From Auanema rhodensis (lineage: Eukaryota > Nematoda > Chromadorea > Rhabditida > Rhabditidae), in assembly GCA_964057225.1 (NCBI GenBank), contig OZ059894.1:1612001-1676000 (forward strand): DNA of 64,000 nt, in the 5' to 3' direction. The translations under genes and the position numbers were made by a program. The notes beneath the pieces were generated by a model. That model had not been told where the DNA came from. It worked only from the letters and a program-made list of their open reading frames with translations, and did no database searches. Positions 63,886-64,000 of the stretch are shown here, piece after piece (position 1 is the stretch's first letter; every line of letters starts with the position of its first letter).

Positions 63886-64000
63886 GCTTAATACAAAAAT
63901 TAGTTATGATCGTTTGAGAAATGATGCATTAGTGTATGTTGAGTTTCCATGTACACTCAACATAGCTTCCAAAAACATTTTGACAAAAATTTTTTCGAAA
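63886..64000 (+). repeat. Partial monomer at the window end
   Basis: These are the first 115 bases of the 183rd monomer, with a private gtttgagaaa. The window ends inside the AT palindrome at p106-p117, so the array continues. Confidence 0.97.

Larger units (their letters stand above)
1..64000 (+). repeat. 351-bp satellite DNA tandem array, 182 full copies plus a partial copy
   Basis: The start motif gcttaatac recurs at 1, 352, 703, 1054 and so on to 63,886, always in the same orientation and with no intervening unique sequence. The full copies account for every base: 182 x 351, plus five inserted and minus two deleted bases, gives 63,885, and a 115-bp partial copy closes the window. The first copy has 112 G/C of 351. 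All six frames hit a stop in nearly every copy (forward p4 taa, p131 tag, p30 tga; reverse stops read from tta at p19, p44 and p3), so no long reading frame exists even though 351 is divisible by three. Most copies differ at only a few recurrent positions, so homogenisation is strong. Satellites of this kind usually form centromeric or pericentromeric heterochromatin; which applies here cannot be read from the sequence. The array extends past both window ends. Confidence 0.99.
40020..64000 (+). repeat. Superunit 3 (at least 68 monomers, runs off the end)
   Basis: It begins with two near-identical lead monomers (40,020-40,721), then a C157T/C165T monomer, A125T monomers, A125T/T126C plus A198G pairs, G136 monomers and the T16C/A171G marker at 45,987 and 46,689. 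From about 47 kb to the end it is an expanded terminal zone dominated by six recurring classes with G180A, T179C, A122T, A171G and A173T. A79 is almost fixed in the last 17 kb; T79 remains only in the two T16C monomers at 46,689 and 58,623. No G313A (cttaaaa) monomer occurs after about 43.5 kb. Confidence 0.7.

Noticed and set aside
1-64000. Possible long open reading frame, since 351 is divisible by three and any open frame would run through the array
   Set aside because: Each of the six frames contains a conserved stop in the monomer (forward p4, p131, p30; reverse from tta at p19, p44, p3). The longest forward open stretch I traced, p347 to p130, has no ATG.
1-64000. CRISPR array
   Set aside because: The unit is 351 bp with no variable spacers between short repeats; copies are contiguous and nearly identical.
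1-64000. Relation to known insect satellites of similar length (tenebrionid beetle satellites near 360 bp, the Drosophila 1.688 family near 359 bp)
   Set aside because: Only the length and AT-richness are similar. I recognise no shared sequence, and a database search would be needed.
1-64000. Insertion of a transposable element or a gene inside the array
   Set aside because: The monomer phase accounts for all bases with only seven single-base-level length changes; there is no room for an insertion.

Overview
The whole window is one uninterrupted head-to-tail array of a 351-bp satellite DNA monomer. By tracking the monomer start (gcttaatac) I count 182 complete copies in the same orientation, plus 115 bp of a 183rd. 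The array begins exactly at a monomer start and runs off both ends of the window. I see no protein-coding gene, RNA gene, transposon, CRISPR array or unique sequence anywhere. The monomer is about 32% G+C (112 of 351 bases in the first copy). This indicates constitutive heterochromatin (centromeric, pericentromeric or subtelomeric) of a eukaryote. An AT-rich, mid-length, highly homogenised monomer would fit an insect or other invertebrate, but the sequence alone does not identify the species.

Copies differ at a small set of recurring positions, which sort monomers into classes. Numbering p1-p351 from gcttaatac, these are p16, p79, p104, p122-p128, p136, p143, p157, p165-p166, p171, p173, p179-p180, p198, p227, p252, p313, p332, p342 and p348. 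The order of classes shows three nested levels. (1) The 351-bp monomer. (2) Local higher-order repeats of 2, 3, 4, 6 and 10 monomers (702, 1053, 1404, 2106 and 3510 bp). (3) A superunit in which the same succession of classes recurs three times: 1-22,819 (65 monomers), 22,820-40,019 (49 monomers) and 40,020 to beyond the end (at least 68 monomers). Each superunit starts with monomers having A123G or G136 and C165. It passes through alternating C157T/C165T and A128T monomers, a landmark six-monomer block (two clear copies in superunit 1, one in superunit 2, a divergent version in superunit 3), and then a G143T to T16C/A171G series. It ends in a zone of G180A, T179C and G252C monomers. Superunit lengths differ because different sub-blocks were amplified in each; the terminal zone is greatly expanded in the third.

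Each monomer carries several dyads: a 9-10-bp stem at p50-p79, a 12-bp AT palindrome around tcga at p106-p117, a 9-bp-arm hairpin at p229-p250 and a longer imperfect foldback at p261-p327. On the minus strand p184-p200 matches the first half of the mammalian CENP-B box. Length is strikingly conserved: only six monomers depart from 351 bp, apparently from three independent events. There is no candidate gene system here. The notable biology is the hierarchical satellite architecture and its recombination history.
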